The notes below the pieces were generated by a model that searched no databases, was not told where the DNA came from, and was given only the letters and a program-made list of their open reading frames with translations. Shown here one piece after another: positions 8,053 through 16,795 of a stretch of DNA of 64,000 bases (the stretch's first letter is position 1; each line of letters begins with the position of its first letter). This DNA is from Methylocystaceae bacterium (GTDB lineage: Bacteria; Pseudomonadota; Alphaproteobacteria; Rhodospirillales; Terasakiellaceae): NCBI GenBank assembly GCA_013373205.1, contig JABXIG010000003.1, positions 620,001-684,000 on the forward strand, in the 5' to 3' direction. The position numbers were made by a program, and so were the translations under genes.

Positions 8053-9957
8053 ATGACCAATCGGTACGAAGAAGCTTATAAAGAATCAATGGAAAACCCT
8101 GAAGGGTTTTGGGCAAAAGCAGCTGAAGAAATTAAATGGGATAAAAAGTGGGACAAGGTTTTGGACGACTCCAACGCCCCGCTTTATCGCTGGTTTACGG
8201 GTGCAGAATGTAACACCTGTTACAACGCGGTTGACCGTCAGGTTGATGAAGGTCGTGGCGATCAGGATGCTATTATTTATGATAGCCCCATCACAGGCCG
8301 GAAAAGCAAAACCACCTTTGCTGAACTGAAAGATCAAGTTTCCCGTCTGGCAGGGGTTTTGAAAGACCGTGGCGTGGGTAAAGGCGACCGTGTTGTTATT
8401 TATATGCCAATGATTCCGGAAGCCGCCGTTGCCATGTTGGCGGTTGCGCGTTTGGGGGCGATCCATTCTGTTGTGTTTGGGGGATTTGCTTCTAACGAAT
8501 TGGCCGTCCGTATTAACGATGCCAAGCCAAAGGTCATTATCTCTGCGTCATGCGGGATCGAACCGGGCCGTGTAATTGCCTATAAGCCACTTCTGGACGG
8601 TGCAATTGAACTGTCTGAACACAAACCCGATGCGACCATCATCGTTGCGCGTGAAGAAGCCGAAGCCGAACTGAAACCGGGCTATGACTTCGACTATGCG
8701 ACAGAAGTTGCCAAGGCAACTCCGGCGGATTGTGTTTCAGTTGCAGCAACGGATCCACTTTATATTCTCTATACCTCAGGCACTACAGGTCAGCCGAAAG
8801 GTGTTGTCCGTGATAATGGCGGTCACATGGTCGCTTTGAAATACACCATGAAAGCGCTTTATAACGTGGAACCGGGTGATGTTTATTGGGCGGCTTCAGA
8901 TGTGGGGTGGGTTGTTGGTCACTCCTACATCGTATATGGCCCGCTGTTGAACGGCTGTACCACTGTTATGTTTGAAGGTAAGCCTGTCGGTACACCGGAT
9001 GCCGGTGTTTTCTGGCGTATGATTGAAGAATATAACATTCGTGTTCTCTTCACCGCACCGACAGCATTTCGTGCGATCAAACGTGACGACCCCAATGCAG
9101 AACATTTGGCAAAATACGACACGTCTTGCCTGAAAGCTTTGTATCTGGCGGGCGAACGTACGGACCCTGATACTTTGAACTGGGCACAGGAAATTCTGAA
9201 AAAGCCGGTTGTGGATCATTGGTGGCAAACAGAAACAGGTTGGGCAATCTGTGCAAACCCGTTGGGCCTGCATGAATACCCCGTTAAGCCGGGTTCCCCC
9301 ACCAAGCCGATGCCGGGTTGGGATGTGCAGGTTCTGGACGATGCAGGTCATCCGGTTGGTCCAAACACAATTGGTGCCATCGTCTGTAAATTACCGTTGC
9401 CCCCCGGGACACTGCCGACATTGTGGGAAAAAGACGATCTTTATAAGTCTAAATACCTCGAAGAATTCCCGGGTTTTTATGCAACAGCGGATGCCGGGAT
9501 CATTGATGATGATGGGTATGTCTCCATCATGGCGCGAACGGACGATATCATCAACGTGGCGGGCCACCGTCTGTCCACAGGTGGGATGGAAGAAGTTCTT
9601 TCAGCGCATCCGGATGTGGCAGAATGTGCAGTTATTGGGGCGGATGACAAGCTTAAGGGGCAAAATCCGGTTGGTTTCCTTGTCCTGAAAGCAGGGGTGA
9701 CTAAATCCAATAACGAAATCATTACTGAAGTTGTGAAAATGGTCCGTGAAAAAATCGGTGCTGTTGCGGCCTTCAAAAAATGTGTCATCGTGGAACGTCT
9801 ACCAAAGACTCGTTCTGGGAAAATCCTGCGTGGAACCATGCAGTCAATTGCGGACTGTAAGGAATATAAAGCACCAGCCACCATCGATGATCCGACGATC
9901 CTGCCGGAAATTGATGAAGCCCTGCAAACGATTGGATATTCCACAGCCCGTGAGTAA
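8053..9957 (+). CDS. prpE: Propionyl-CoA synthetase PrpE
   Basis: A 634-residue acetyl/propionyl-CoA synthetase-type enzyme (cytosolic, ATP and CoA dependent). Key sites are the P-loop YTSGTTGQPKGV (from residue 240), SDVGWVVGHSYIVYGPLL in the acyl pocket, WWQTETGW, and catalytic Lys590 in PKTRSGKILRGT. WWQTETGWAIC with LPLPPGTLPTLW is characteristic of PrpE rather than Acs. ATG 8053 follows AGGGGA; a TTG at 8035 is less likely. No methylcitrate or propionyl-CoA carboxylase genes lie nearby. A terminator follows directly. Confidence 0.92.
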   Translation: MTNRYEEAYKESMENPEGFWAKAAEEIKWDKKWDKVLDDSNAPLYRWFTGAECNTCYNAVDRQVDEGRGDQDAIIYDSPITGRKSKTTFAELKDQVSRLAGVLKDRGVGKGDRVVIYMPMIPEAAVAMLAVARLGAIHSVVFGGFASNELAVRINDAKPKVIISASCGIEPGRVIAYKPLLDGAIELSEHKPDATIIVAREEAEAELKPGYDFDYATEVAKATPADCVSVAATDPLYILYTSGTTGQPKGVVRDNGGHMVALKYTMKALYNVEPGDVYWAASDVGWVVGHSYIVYGPLLNGCTTVMFEGKPVGTPDAGVFWRMIEEYNIRVLFTAPTAFRAIKRDDPNAEHLAKYDTSCLKALYLAGERTDPDTLNWAQEILKKPVVDHWWQTETGWAICANPLGLHEYPVKPGSPTKPMPGWDVQVLDDAGHPVGPNTIGAIVCKLPLPPGTLPTLWEKDDLYKSKYLEEFPGFYATADAGIIDDDGYVSIMARTDDIINVAGHRLSTGGMEEVLSAHPDVAECAVIGADDKLKGQNPVGFLVLKAGVTKSNNEIITEVVKMVREKIGAVAAFKKCVIVERLPKTRSGKILRGTMQSIADCKEYKAPATIDDPTILPEIDEALQTIGYSTARE

Positions 9958-9975
9958 TGTCTTTTTCATGTCATT

Positions 9976-10012
9976 AAAAAAGCGGTCTCCTGGTAGGGGG
10001 CCGCTTTTTTTT
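9976..10012 (+). terminator. Terminator of prpE
   Basis: AAAAAAGCGG...CCGCTTTTTT hairpin with an internal TCTCC/GGGGG pairing, ending in eight T. The flanking A-run also lets it serve the minus-strand gene ending at 10031. Confidence 0.88.
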
Positions 10013-10030
10013 ATGTAGGTTAGTAAGCTT

Positions 10031-10573
10031 TTATTCCGCCAAGACTTTTTCTAAAGCCGCTTTGGCTTTAGGGGCCGTCCATTCTGTAATGCCGATGACA
10101 CCACCTTGCAAAGTACCGTCCGGCGCAATGATGAAGGAAACAGGCAGGGAGCTGATTTCCATTACCTTTAGAAGTTTCTGCTTGGGATCAAGGTAAGATA
10201 CAACGTCGGTTAGTCCACGTTTCTGTAGGAACCCATCTGGAGTTTCACGCCCTTGGCGTCCAGTTGCGATGACGAGAACGACAAAATTTTTATCTTTGAA
10301 ATCGCGCGCGAGCTCATTCAGGTCCGGCATTTCTTTGACGCAGGGCGGACACCATGTGGCCCACAGGTTTAAGAGCACAGTTTTGCCTTTGAAATCGGCC
10401 AGTGTCACTGTTTCCCCTTTGACATTTTCAAACGTTACATCCGGTGCCATAGGTTTGTTGGACAGGTTACGATAGCTGCGAATACTGTCTTTCAGACTGT
10501 TGAAATCTTTTGCCTGTGCATCAAAGGTAATCAGTAGAGATAATGATAAAACGGCAAGGGTAAGGAAGCGCAT
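10031..10573 (-). CDS. Exported TlpA/ResA-like thiol-disulfide oxidoreductase
   Basis: A 180-residue protein with an N-terminal signal sequence (hydrophobic 4-16, likely cleavage after AQA at 21) and a thioredoxin-like AhpC/TSA domain. The redox motif is WCPPC (74-78) inside NLWATWCPPCVKEMPDL; the cis-proline loop is SSLPVSF. Such proteins reduce periplasmic disulfides, often for cytochrome c or oxidase assembly. No ccm or cox genes are adjacent, so the client is unknown. It stands alone between prpE and the cyclase gene. Confidence 0.88.
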   Translation of the reverse strand: MRFLTLAVLSLSLLITFDAQAKDFNSLKDSIRSYRNLSNKPMAPDVTFENVKGETVTLADFKGKTVLLNLWATWCPPCVKEMPDLNELARDFKDKNFVVLVIATGRQGRETPDGFLQKRGLTDVVSYLDPKQKLLKVMEISSLPVSFIIAPDGTLQGGVIGITEWTAPKAKAALEKVLAE

Positions 10574-10666
10574 GATGAAGACCTCAAAGTGAACTTTGAC
10601 GACACCCTAATGAAGAAAAAAGACAAGAATGGGGCAATCATGCCCGGGATGTCAGGCTAGACAGGC

Positions 10667-12949
10667 TTATTTCGAGGTCATGACCCAAACGCCATCCCAT
10701 TCATTCGGGTCAACGTTTTCTTTCAGGTGATGGCAGCGTTCAATATAGATTTCCGAAGCTTTGTCTTTTGGGTTTAATTCCAGCACTTTATTGAATTTTG
10801 TGATGGCATCATCCCAAGTGCCTTTGCTGTAACATTCAATCCCGCTTCTAAAGAAATCAAGGGCTTCGACCATGTTGGGGAAGGTTTCTTCGGTATGGTA
10901 ATCCAATAATTCATAAATGGCGACCGGTTCGGTTTTGCCTTTTACGATCACATGGTCCATGGCTCGATAACGATAGGTGCCTTTTAATGCCTTGAATGTG
11001 AATTCAGAAATAAGGATATGAGCACCATATTGTTTTGTTCCACTTTCCAGACGGGCAGCCAAGTTCACGCCATCGCCAATGACCGTATAATCCATCCGTT
11101 TTGGCGAACCGATATTACCGGAAACCACACTGTCCGTATTCAGTCCGATCCCGATATCGATTTCCATAAGTCCACGTGCTTTGCGGTCTGCGTTAAAGTC
11201 GCGCAGTTTATTCATCATATCGATTGCACAACGTACGGCGCGGTCCGGGTCATCATCATGGGGGAAGGGTGTGCCGAAAATGGCCATCATCGCATCACCG
11301 ATGAATTTATCCAGCATACCTTCTTCTTCGTTCAAACAATCCACCATGATGGTGAAATATTCATTCAGCAGGCTCACAATCCCTTGCGCGCCGAGTTCTT
11401 CAGACAGGGTTGTAAAGCTGCGTACGTCAGAGAAAAGAACGGTTGCTATACTGCTTTGACCACCCAGAATTTCTTCGCCGCCGCCCATCAGTTTATCGGC
11501 CAAACCGGGGTCCATGTAGCGTGACATGGTAGATTTCATCCGTTTTTCAGAACTGATGTCTTCCATCATGATCATAGTACCGATGGCCTTACTGTCTTTA
11601 TCCATCAGCGGCAATGTGGTGATGTTGACTGATGTTTCATCACGGTTTTCACCGATGGTCAGCACGGCATCTAAAAAGATGTCAGCTTCATTTTCTTCAC
11701 GAACCGTGCGAAGCCGTTCCACGACAAATTCATTTTCTTCGGTAAAGAAATCGCTGTCTTTCTGCCCGATGATTTCGTCGGCTTTGACTTGTAAAATACG
11801 AAGACCTGCGGCGTTACAAGTGACAATGGTGCCTTCTTCATCAAAGGTGACCACTGCGTTACTCATACTTTCCAGCATGCTTTCGTTATAGTTTTTCATC
11901 TGTTGTACATCGGCAAAGAGCTGGGCATTTTCCAGTCCGATGGCGATTTGCGAGGTAAAGGCGGTCAGGCGTTGTTCATCTTCATCATTGAAGGGACCGC
12001 CTTTTTTGTTCAGCACTTGGGTCACCCCGATGACCTTGCCATCTTTGTTTAACACCGGGCAACACAGGATGGAGCGGGTGAAATAACCCGTCTGTTTGTC
12101 AAAGGCCGGGTTAAAGCGTAGGTCCGCATATGCATAGGGAATGTTGATCGTCTTGCCAGATGTGTAAACCGCCCCCGCAATCCCTAAATGGTTGGGCAGG
12201 CGGATGTTGGTTGCGCCCAGACCTTGACCAATCTGGGTATAAAGCTCGTTGGTTTTTTCATCATTCAAGAACAGGGTAGAGCGATCAGCCTGCAACATCT
12301 TGGTGATGGCGGTCATAATCATTTGTAACAGCGGGCCAAGATTGATCTCAGACGACACATCGGATACGACGTTTAGGAATTCAGCTTCTTGTTGGCGCAG
12401 TTTTTCCATGCGTTCAATAAAGAGCGTCCCTTGCAAGGCAATAGAGGCTTGCGTGGTGATGGCCTGCATGATGGCCAGGTCTTCCTGAGTGAATTCTTTA
12501 CCGTCTTGTTTGTTAAGTGTTTGGGCAACACCTAAAATATCACCTTTGACCGTGCGCACAGGGGCACAAAGGATGTTGCGTGTTTTATAGCCAGTGGCAT
12601 GGTCAACACTGTGGTTAAAGCGTTTGTCTGCATAGGCATCTTCAATAATTTCGCCCGTACCAGTCTGATAAACAGCCCCGGCAATACCTGAGTTATTGAG
12701 GATACGGATTTCGCGTTTCACGTCCCCCAAGGCAATGCGTGAATAAAGTTCGTTGGTCGCGCTGTCGTTTAGAAAGAGAGTGCCCCGATCAGATTTCGTT
12801 GCCTTGGTCACGGCCTCCATAATGATGCGCAGCTGTTCGTCCAGACTGTCGGCTTTGGCAACGTCATGGGAAACTTGCAAAACAAGTTCGGCCGTATTGG
12901 CTGAAACAGTATAATTAGTCACATCTGCACTGGAATTACTTTCCGGCAT
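10667..12949 (-). CDS. Class III adenylate cyclase with GAF-GAF-PAS sensors and TPR tail
   Basis: A 760-residue cytosolic protein. Domains by eye: GAF1 about 35-175, GAF2 190-345, PAS 355-470, cyclase homology domain 500-685, and a short TPR-like tail 693-745. The catalytic set looks complete: metal-binding Asp508 (LFSDVRSF) and Asp552 (KFIGDAMMA), adenine-selecting Lys548 and Asp620 (MDYTVIGDGVN), transition-state Asn629 and Arg633 (VNLAARLE). An active cAMP-forming enzyme is therefore predicted. The two GAF domains are clearly paralogous (GIAGAVY twice). Its start overlaps the end of the upstream coiled-coil gene by 14 bases, so translation is probably coupled. Confidence 0.9.
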   Translation of the reverse strand: MPESNSSADVTNYTVSANTAELVLQVSHDVAKADSLDEQLRIIMEAVTKATKSDRGTLFLNDSATNELYSRIALGDVKREIRILNNSGIAGAVYQTGTGEIIEDAYADKRFNHSVDHATGYKTRNILCAPVRTVKGDILGVAQTLNKQDGKEFTQEDLAIMQAITTQASIALQGTLFIERMEKLRQQEAEFLNVVSDVSSEINLGPLLQMIMTAITKMLQADRSTLFLNDEKTNELYTQIGQGLGATNIRLPNHLGIAGAVYTSGKTINIPYAYADLRFNPAFDKQTGYFTRSILCCPVLNKDGKVIGVTQVLNKKGGPFNDEDEQRLTAFTSQIAIGLENAQLFADVQQMKNYNESMLESMSNAVVTFDEEGTIVTCNAAGLRILQVKADEIIGQKDSDFFTEENEFVVERLRTVREENEADIFLDAVLTIGENRDETSVNITTLPLMDKDSKAIGTMIMMEDISSEKRMKSTMSRYMDPGLADKLMGGGEEILGGQSSIATVLFSDVRSFTTLSEELGAQGIVSLLNEYFTIMVDCLNEEEGMLDKFIGDAMMAIFGTPFPHDDDPDRAVRCAIDMMNKLRDFNADRKARGLMEIDIGIGLNTDSVVSGNIGSPKRMDYTVIGDGVNLAARLESGTKQYGAHILISEFTFKALKGTYRYRAMDHVIVKGKTEPVAIYELLDYHTEETFPNMVEALDFFRSGIECYSKGTWDDAITKFNKVLELNPKDKASEIYIERCHHLKENVDPNEWDGVWVMTSK

Positions 12950-13589
12950 CTTTTGCCTCCAAGGCTTCCCTCAATTTAGAGATTGTATCACGTAATTGCT
13001 GATTTTCATCACGAAAGCTGCGTTCTAATTCCTGACGTTCATCTTCATAGCGATGTTTCATCAACTCCATCTCGTCACGCAAGGATCCGATGGTGCGCTG
13101 CAGTTGTAAAGACTCCCCATGGCCGTCAGCTTTTGTACGTTGAATGCTGTCTTCTTTTTCTGTGCGCATATTTTCCAGCTCGTCACGAAGGGCTTGCGCA
13201 GTCTTGATGAGAGTATCAGATTCCTGTCGTCCCGAAGCCAGGGTGCGTTGCACTTCATCATCTTTTTCCTGACGCATTTTTTCCAGCTCGTCACGTAAAG
13301 CTTGGGCCGTGTTGGTGAGCTGAACAATCTCGCCGTGGGCATCGGCACGGGCTTTTTGCACCTCATCATCCATTTGACGGCGCATGTTTTCCAGTTCATC
13401 ACGTAAAGCCTGGGCCGTATTTTGTAGTTGGAGCAAGTCTTGATGGGATGCGGCCACAGCCTTTTGCACGGCCTCTGTCTTGCTGGCGGTCTGGGCATCT
13501 AGCTCGTCGCGCAGGGCAGAGATCGTGTTTTTAAGGTGACGGATATCCGTCTGGGCTTTGTATAGCTCGGTTTCTTCTTCGGTGGTCAT
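12936..13589 (-). CDS. Coiled-coil protein of exact 36-residue repeats
   Basis: A 217-residue, highly charged helical protein with no recognised family. Five 36-residue units follow one another without gap (22-57, 58-93, 94-129, 130-165, 166-201) plus a partial sixth (202-217). Each opens with TAQALRDELE or a close variant (TISALRDEL, TIGSLRDEM) and continues with a DDEVQ-like stretch. No signal peptide, membrane segment or cysteine is present. It is the first gene of a two-gene unit with the adenylate cyclase (14-base overlap), suggesting a partner or scaffold for that enzyme; this is inference from position only. Confidence 0.75.
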   Translation of the reverse strand: MTTEEETELYKAQTDIRHLKNTISALRDELDAQTASKTEAVQKAVAASHQDLLQLQNTAQALRDELENMRRQMDDEVQKARADAHGEIVQLTNTAQALRDELEKMRQEKDDEVQRTLASGRQESDTLIKTAQALRDELENMRTEKEDSIQRTKADGHGESLQLQRTIGSLRDEMELMKHRYEDERQELERSFRDENQQLRDTISKLREALEAKDAGK

Positions 13590-13685
13590 CTTTTATGTGT
13601 ATCGCAAATCTAACAAACACAGTGCACGCTATTATAGCGATAATGACCTTAGAGTCTTTATAAATAGTTGAGCTCGTTTACATTT

Positions 13686-14372
13686 TTATTCAACAACAAA
13701 AACACCTTCCAGGTCGAGGAAAGACCCATCGGTATTTTCCGGTGTGATTAGGGCAAAGCCATCCAGAATCATGACGGCATTTAAGGCTGCATCGCGTTCC
13801 ACCCCATCGCGCAGCCGTTCGGCAAGGAAACTGTTCACGATGGATAAGGTGGCATAGGCCTCGTTCAAATCATCAAAGGAAGGTGGATGGTTGATCCCTT
13901 GATCGTGGTTCTTTTTATATTGCATCAAAAGATAGGCAGAAAGGGATCGAAAGACTGTTTCCTGTTCAGTTGCAAAGGGAAGGTGGAAACGGGCAAGCGG
14001 GCGTAAAAATTTCGAATGAGGACAGCCTGATGTTGCACATGTCAGTCCAAGTAATGAGGCGATGCCGGTTTGAAACGTGGCTTTGGTGACTACCGTTCGG
14101 GTCGGGGTTTCTACCTCAACCACGGTTTTTTCGTATGAAAATTTTGATTTAAAAGCAGGTAAAAACTGTGCAACCCCAAGGGCAGCCGGACACCATTCCA
14201 CTTCTTCTCCTAAAGGACAGTTGGTGCATTTGTTATTACATAAGCGAGCCCATTCAGGCTTATCCCCGTTTTCATCGATTTGAAGTTGGTAGGTGTCATC
14301 ATCGAAGTTAAGATCAATTTGAACTTTTTCTTCTTTTGGGGCGAAGAACCGATAGCTGATCGTCTGAGTCAT
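13686..14372 (-). CDS. Uncharacterised cysteine-motif protein
   Basis: A 228-residue soluble protein I cannot assign to a named function. Two Cys clusters look like metal sites: Cys45-x3-Cys49-x2-Cys52-x8-Cys61 (LCNNKCTNCPL then EWCPAAL), and Cys112/Cys117 followed by His119 (TCATSGCPHSKF). The C-terminal 90 residues are helical with acidic ends. A zinc or iron-sulfur role is possible. It lies between the coiled-coil/cyclase pair and the pseudo-phosphorelay gene, all on the minus strand but about 100 bases apart. Confidence 0.65.
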   Translation of the reverse strand: MTQTISYRFFAPKEEKVQIDLNFDDDTYQLQIDENGDKPEWARLCNNKCTNCPLGEEVEWCPAALGVAQFLPAFKSKFSYEKTVVEVETPTRTVVTKATFQTGIASLLGLTCATSGCPHSKFLRPLARFHLPFATEQETVFRSLSAYLLMQYKKNHDQGINHPPSFDDLNEAYATLSIVNSFLAERLRDGVERDAALNAVMILDGFALITPENTDGSFLDLEGVFVVE

Positions 14373-14472
14373 ATCTCCAAGCGCCTTTTCTCAGTTTCTC
14401 AAGGGTTTACTGATGAAATTAGAACTATGAAGATATAAGAACGATCTGTCGTCATTCAAACGAGGGAGGGGA

Positions 14473-15264
14473 TTAAATCAAAAATAATTTGCTCAGGGCA
14501 TCTGCCAGATCGTCACCAAATGAAGCGCTTTTATGGATGATTGGTACGCGCGTGTTGAGAAGTTGTAGATAGGGATCATCGCTTGGCAGACTGGTGATCA
14601 GGGCCGTTGGGATGTTACGTGTTGCCGGCATTTCCGCAAGGCCCGAAGCCAGATCAATACCTGAAAGCTCAGGCATCATGGCCGATATAATCACAAGGTC
14701 CGGTTTGGTGCGAATAATCAGGGGCAGGGCATCCAGCGTTGAGGTGCAGGTGGAAATCCGATAACCGCATTCCTGCATTTCACGTTCGACAAAGTGGGTC
14801 GCGGCACCATGGTGCATAACCAGCAGAACTTCAATATTGCGCACTTCCAAAACCGTGTCATCCAGACGGATCTTGGCAGGAAGACCACGTACCAGTTTTG
14901 AAATATCAATTTCTTCATCGTCATTTTTTTCAGAAACATCGACCATTGTATCAACAAAGGTCTGGATATCATCTAAGGTCCGTGGTGGATAGAATTTGAC
15001 GTTTGCCAGATAATCTTCGGCACGCAGTGCAACGGTTGCAAGGGCTGGAATCTCATAGTTATGAGCCTGACCCTTGATGGATAAAGTGGTTCGTTGAACC
15101 GCAGAGACTAGTTCAGTCAGTTCTGAACGTCCATGACGCACTTCATCAATAAGAAAGGTCAGGGTAGAGAGGGATTCTTTGACCTCGTCGATAAATTCCC
15201 TACGCAATTGATCAACGATTTGGCCTACGCCTTTTGCATAAAGACCATCTGCAGAAGATTGCAT
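14473..15264 (-). CDS. Pseudo-HPt / pseudo-receiver signalling protein
   Basis: A 263-residue protein from ATG 15264, chosen because AAAGGGG sits six bases upstream; ATGs at 15270 and 15285 are also in frame. Residues 15-110 resemble a histidine phosphotransfer helical bundle, with RTTLSIKGQA (58-67) where active proteins have H in R-x-x-H-S-x-K-G; Leu61 replaces the His. Residues 143-263 fold like a CheY receiver, but the acidic pair is His151-His152 and the phospho-acceptor Asp is Ser194 (IISAMMPELSG), while Lys245 is kept. Both modules should be unable to carry phosphate, pointing to a protein-protein interaction role. Confidence 0.7.
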   Translation of the reverse strand: MQSSADGLYAKGVGQIVDQLRREFIDEVKESLSTLTFLIDEVRHGRSELTELVSAVQRTTLSIKGQAHNYEIPALATVALRAEDYLANVKFYPPRTLDDIQTFVDTMVDVSEKNDDEEIDISKLVRGLPAKIRLDDTVLEVRNIEVLLVMHHGAATHFVEREMQECGYRISTCTSTLDALPLIIRTKPDLVIISAMMPELSGIDLASGLAEMPATRNIPTALITSLPSDDPYLQLLNTRVPIIHKSASFGDDLADALSKLFLI

Positions 15265-15472
15265 TTCCATCCCCTTTAAAATCATATTTAATTCTTAAAG
15301 TTAGTGTGCCTGATGTTCCAGTATAGAACAACCATCCATTTGGAGGGGTGAAAGGTTCAAATGGGTAGCATCATTGATCGTTTTCTAAAAACGTACGCTT
15401 CTGTGATTATCCGTGAAAGCGGTTTTTAGAGGCCCCCTAGACAAATCAAAATTCGCTTCTATATCTAACCTT

Positions 15473-16789
15473 ATGATAAACCAGCAAGAAAATGGCCGGG
15501 TAATTGTGACATATGGGCGCAGTCTTATTGCGTTGATCATTGCCCAATCACTGGGGACACGGGGAATTGATGTCATCGGGTGTGATGATGTCAATCTTAC
15601 GGTGCTGTCTTTTTCTAAATATGTAAGCAAAAATTGCCTTTATCGGTCTTGGCAGGACGATGAAGAAGGTTTTATTGAAGACCTGATTGAAATTGCCAGA
15701 GAAAACAAGCCAGACAATGATGCCCCTTATTTGTTAATCCCATCTTTTCGTGAAGCAAAAATACTTGCGCGCTACAAAGATCGTTTCGACGGTTTGATCA
15801 CGGTTGCATGCCCTGATTTTTCAAGCATCGATCAGGTCGATCATAAAGACCGTTTTGCACAAACAGTTGAAAAGTATGATGTCGAAAGCCCAAAAACCTG
15901 GTTGGTCGAAAACATGGAAGACCTTGATCAGGTCATTGATGAAGTGAAATTCCCTGTTTTTATCAAGCCGCCGAATGAAGTGGGGGGCCGTGGAATTTCG
16001 AAGGTGGAAAATAGGGACGAGCTCTCATCCGGTCTTGAAGTTTTGTTTAAGGATTATGCTGATCAGAAAATATTGATCCAGACTTTATCCAAAGGGGTCG
16101 ATTACTGCTTTTGCGGTTTGTTTGACCATGGGCGTTTGGTCGCCAGTATGGTCTATCACAACGTACGTAAATTCCCGGCGGAAACAGGGCAGGGTGTTGT
16201 GCGCGAAACAGTGGATGATAGCCGCTTTAATGAATTGGCTGAACAATTGATGAAGCCCCTTAAATGGCATGGTGTTGCCGGGATTGATTTTATGTGGGAT
16301 GAAGAAAACATCCCACAGATGATCGAAGTGAATGCCCGTTTCTGGGCAGGGCTGGATCATTCAGTCAAATCCAATGTGGATTTTCCCTATCTTCTTTATC
16401 GCATGTTTGTTGATGGTGAGGTGGAAGCCGATGATGATGTTTCAATTGGCCAGAAGACGAGCCTGCCGGGCCTTGCCACATTGGCACGGGTTGAAACGTT
16501 ATTTAAAGATAAGTTCCATTTTGACCGATTGGAAGAACAATGGCCCGAGATTAAGAAATATGTCGGTGAACGCGATTTGGGGAAAGCAAAATCCGTCTTT
16601 ATGGATGCGCTGAAAGATACAATCTCTTTCTCTGAAGCGATTGAAACTTATAAAGCCATCACACGTGAAGCCGAAGAAGTTGAAGAGATCAGTTACGCAG
16701 ATGATGATCCGCTCGTCGGGCTTGGGGTCTTATTTATTTTAGGGTCTCTGTTCAAACACGGGAAATTACCACCAGAACTGACACACTAA
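15473..16789 (+). CDS. ATP-grasp ligase of unknown substrate
   Basis: A 438-residue ATP-grasp enzyme from ATG 15473; the frame also opens at GTG 15413, but neither start has a clear RBS. An N-terminal Rossmann-like domain (9-115) leads to the ATP-grasp core, with Lys165 in PVFIKPPNEVGGRGIS, the GGRG loop at 171-174 and Mg ligands Glu285/Asn287 in MIEVNARFW. The core therefore looks active and should ligate a carboxylate via acyl phosphate. The C-terminal ~110 residues are acidic and end with a hydrophobic patch. A C26 amidohydrolase gene follows by six bases, so the two act together. Substrate unknown; carbamoyl-phosphate-synthase-like is the closest broad class. Confidence 0.82.
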   Translation: MINQQENGRVIVTYGRSLIALIIAQSLGTRGIDVIGCDDVNLTVLSFSKYVSKNCLYRSWQDDEEGFIEDLIEIARENKPDNDAPYLLIPSFREAKILARYKDRFDGLITVACPDFSSIDQVDHKDRFAQTVEKYDVESPKTWLVENMEDLDQVIDEVKFPVFIKPPNEVGGRGISKVENRDELSSGLEVLFKDYADQKILIQTLSKGVDYCFCGLFDHGRLVASMVYHNVRKFPAETGQGVVRETVDDSRFNELAEQLMKPLKWHGVAGIDFMWDEENIPQMIEVNARFWAGLDHSVKSNVDFPYLLYRMFVDGEVEADDDVSIGQKTSLPGLATLARVETLFKDKFHFDRLEEQWPEIKKYVGERDLGKAKSVFMDALKDTISFSEAIETYKAITREAEEVEEISYADDDPLVGLGVLFILGSLFKHGKLPPELTH

Positions 16790-16795
16790 GGAATA

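Noticed and set aside
15413-15472. GTG 15413 as start of the ATP-grasp gene
   Set aside because: No Shine-Dalgarno sequence and a 20-residue extension before the Rossmann start; ATG 15473 is the simpler choice, though not certain.
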